NCBI GenBank assembly: GCA_023252015.1
Contig: JAHEXS010000070.1
Location: 1-6,262 of the forward strand
DNA: 6,262 bases
DNA from: Candidatus Nitrosotenuis sp.
Lineage (GTDB): Archaea > Thermoproteota > Nitrososphaeria > Nitrososphaerales > Nitrosopumilaceae
Reading direction: 5' to 3'
Below, piece after piece: positions 5,599-6,262 of this stretch (positions are counted from its first letter, which is position 1; each line of letters starts with the position of its first letter). A program made the position numbers and the translations under genes. A model generated the notes under the pieces. The model did no database searches. It was not told where the DNA came from and saw only the letters and a program-made list of their open reading frames with translations.

Positions 5599-5913
5599 TC
5601 AGACGAATTCTTTTTTCAATTCATCGCGTTCTTCTTTTGTTATTTCACCCTTGGCCAGTCTTTCTTGTAGTATGGCCAAGTTCTTGTCATTTTGTTCTTG
5701 TTTTGTTAAGGTTTCAGTTTCTTCTTTCTTGTTTTCCACATATTGAAGTACAGCTTTGGATCCAAAGTAGAATACTATGACTGCCCCGACTACCCATGTA
5801 AAATGTTCTATGACTCCCTTAACACCATCATTAATTGTCAATTCACCGCTAACTGTGAATGCTATGACGACCAAGTAAACTACAGTAATTGCAGCCGTCA
5901 TCGCACTTCGCAT
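5599..5913 (-). CDS. Two-helix membrane protein with SHOCT-like C-terminal domain
   Basis: The 104-aa product has two predicted membrane helices: about residues 5-22 (AAITVVYLVVIAFTV) and 39-57 (TWVVGAVIVFYFGSKAVL), joined by a short loop (ELTINDGVKGVIEHF). A charged linker (ENKKEETETLTKQEQND) leads to LAILQERLAKGEITKEERDE and LKKEF (79-103). This has the hallmarks of the SHOCT short C-terminal domain: a leucine-rich helix, L-x-x-G-x-I-T-x-E-E, then a second helix. SHOCT domains are usually oligomerisation or interaction tails on membrane proteins; the partner here is unknown. ATG 5913 is the first in-frame start, and a GGTGA lies almost against it. ATG 5901, with that GGTGA 13 nt upstream, is an alternative that still keeps both helices. 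A TATA-like TTTAAAAT lies upstream at 5971-5978. The two-helix layout resembles small holin-like proteins, but nothing else supports a lysis role. Confidence 0.8.
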   Translation of the reverse strand: MRSAMTAAITVVYLVVIAFTVSGELTINDGVKGVIEHFTWVVGAVIVFYFGSKAVLQYVENKKEETETLTKQEQNDKNLAILQERLAKGEITKEERDELKKEFV

Positions 5914-5970
5914 TTCACCGGTAGAAAATGACCAAATCAGTGTCGAATCCGAAGAGGTTAGATTGTTTAT

Positions 5971-5980
5971 GATTTTAAAG
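5971..5980 (-). promoter_or_regulatory. Putative TATA box for the SHOCT-like protein gene
   Basis: The minus strand reads CTTTAAAATC in the 86-nt gap between the two right-hand genes. It is about 62 nt upstream of ATG 5913, which would imply a leader of roughly 35 nt. It suggests that the membrane-protein gene has its own promoter rather than relying on the gene upstream. Confidence 0.4.
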
Positions 5981-5999
5981 TATTGAATGTATACTAGTT

Positions 6000-6262
6000 T
6001 TAGATGCTTGGGACGTATCTATGATTTGTCCTTTCTATGTTGTCAATCCAATTGGAGACTTGGGTTGACGTTAAACTTCTTGTCCCAGAGTATTGTCTTA
6101 ATGCACCTATGAGCATAGAATTGATGAAATAATGCAGACGCCAGAATTGTGGATATTGGATGTTTATTAGTGGATTCATCATTGGGACATTGTCTATATT
6201 TTCTATTGCCATGTGAGCGTCACCATGCCATCCTTCAATTGCGCTAGAAAAGTCTACAAGCT
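6000..6262 (-). CDS. C-terminal part of a protein with a tyrosinase-like (type-3 copper) CuB signature (5' end off window)
   Basis: The frame stays open to the right edge, so ATG 6212 is an internal Met and not the start; 86 residues are visible before TAA. Near the edge it reads AIEGWHGDAHMAIEN, then NIQYPQFWRLHYFINSML. Tyrosinases and hemocyanins bind their second copper through H-x3-H plus a His in DP-x-F-W-x2-H-x3-D. Here HGDAH supplies H-x3-H (visible residues 12 and 16), and 27 residues later P-Q-F-W-R-L-H-Y-F-I-N supplies the third His (43). Both Asp of the classical signature are replaced (Tyr before Pro, Asn at the end). The tail after GALRQYSG is not recognised. If the assignment holds, the CuA half lies upstream, outside the window. 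The alternative is an unrelated metal-binding or uncharacterised family. Confidence 0.5.
   Translation of the reverse strand, partial: LVDFSSAIEGWHGDAHMAIENIDNVPMMNPLINIQYPQFWRLHYFINSMLIGALRQYSGTRSLTSTQVSNWIDNIERTNHRYVPSI

Noticed and set aside
5743..5931. 62-codon plus-strand reading frame
   Set aside because: It is antisense to the well-supported SHOCT-like membrane protein and has a Cys/Tyr-rich composition without a domain pattern.
6000..6212. Complete 70-aa gene starting at ATG 6212
   Set aside because: The frame remains open upstream to the window edge and the H-x3-H motif spans this Met, so the ATG is internal to a longer protein.

Overview
The window looks like part of an ammonia-oxidising archaeal chromosome (phylum Nitrososphaerota, probably order Nitrosopumilales). 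This is inferred from protein style and gene signals; no database was searched. The pointers are TATA-like boxes about 26 nt upstream of start codons (leaderless transcription), a secreted protein ending in an IPGFPDP...DPQ motif that I associate with thaumarchaeal exported proteins, a TatA-type protein with a long charged C-terminal tail, and heavy use of ATA, AGA and AGG codons. Base composition is moderate, and the last ~0.9 kb looks more AT-rich by eye.

Left part (1-2159). A Sec-exported protein on the minus strand (1-636, cut by the window edge) diverges from a plus-strand pair: a TatA/B-family translocase subunit (761-1099) and, 2 nt later, a class-beta DNA amino-methyltransferase (1102-1887). 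A short hairpin plus T-run separates this pair from a convergent minus-strand gene for a small basic protein of unknown function (1926-2159).

Middle (2160-2808). There is no intact gene here. The plus strand carries a badly decayed tnpB of the IS605/IS607 OrfB type. Its N-terminal region and its C-terminal zinc-ribbon/RuvC-III region survive in three different reading frames, and the catalytic middle is deleted. Just upstream, on the minus strand, lies a short relic of an unidentified protein. Small hairpins at both ends may be remnants of mobile-element ends.

Right part (2809-6262). A long superfamily-2 helicase of the MrfA/YprA type, with an N-terminal zinc ribbon and a C-terminal DUF1998-like cysteine cluster, starts at a TTG only 12 nt after the tnpB relic and ends at a clear hairpin terminator. 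Beyond about 200 nt of non-coding DNA, two minus-strand genes follow: a two-helix membrane protein with a SHOCT-like tail (5599-5913), and the C-terminal part of a protein (6000-6262, cut by the window edge) whose H-x3-H ... P-x-F-W-x2-H pattern resembles the CuB half of tyrosinase-type copper proteins.

I see no CRISPR array, rRNA, tRNA or recognisable multi-gene defence system. The items most worth a second look are the diverged type-3-copper signature at the right edge and the tnpB fossil against the helicase start.
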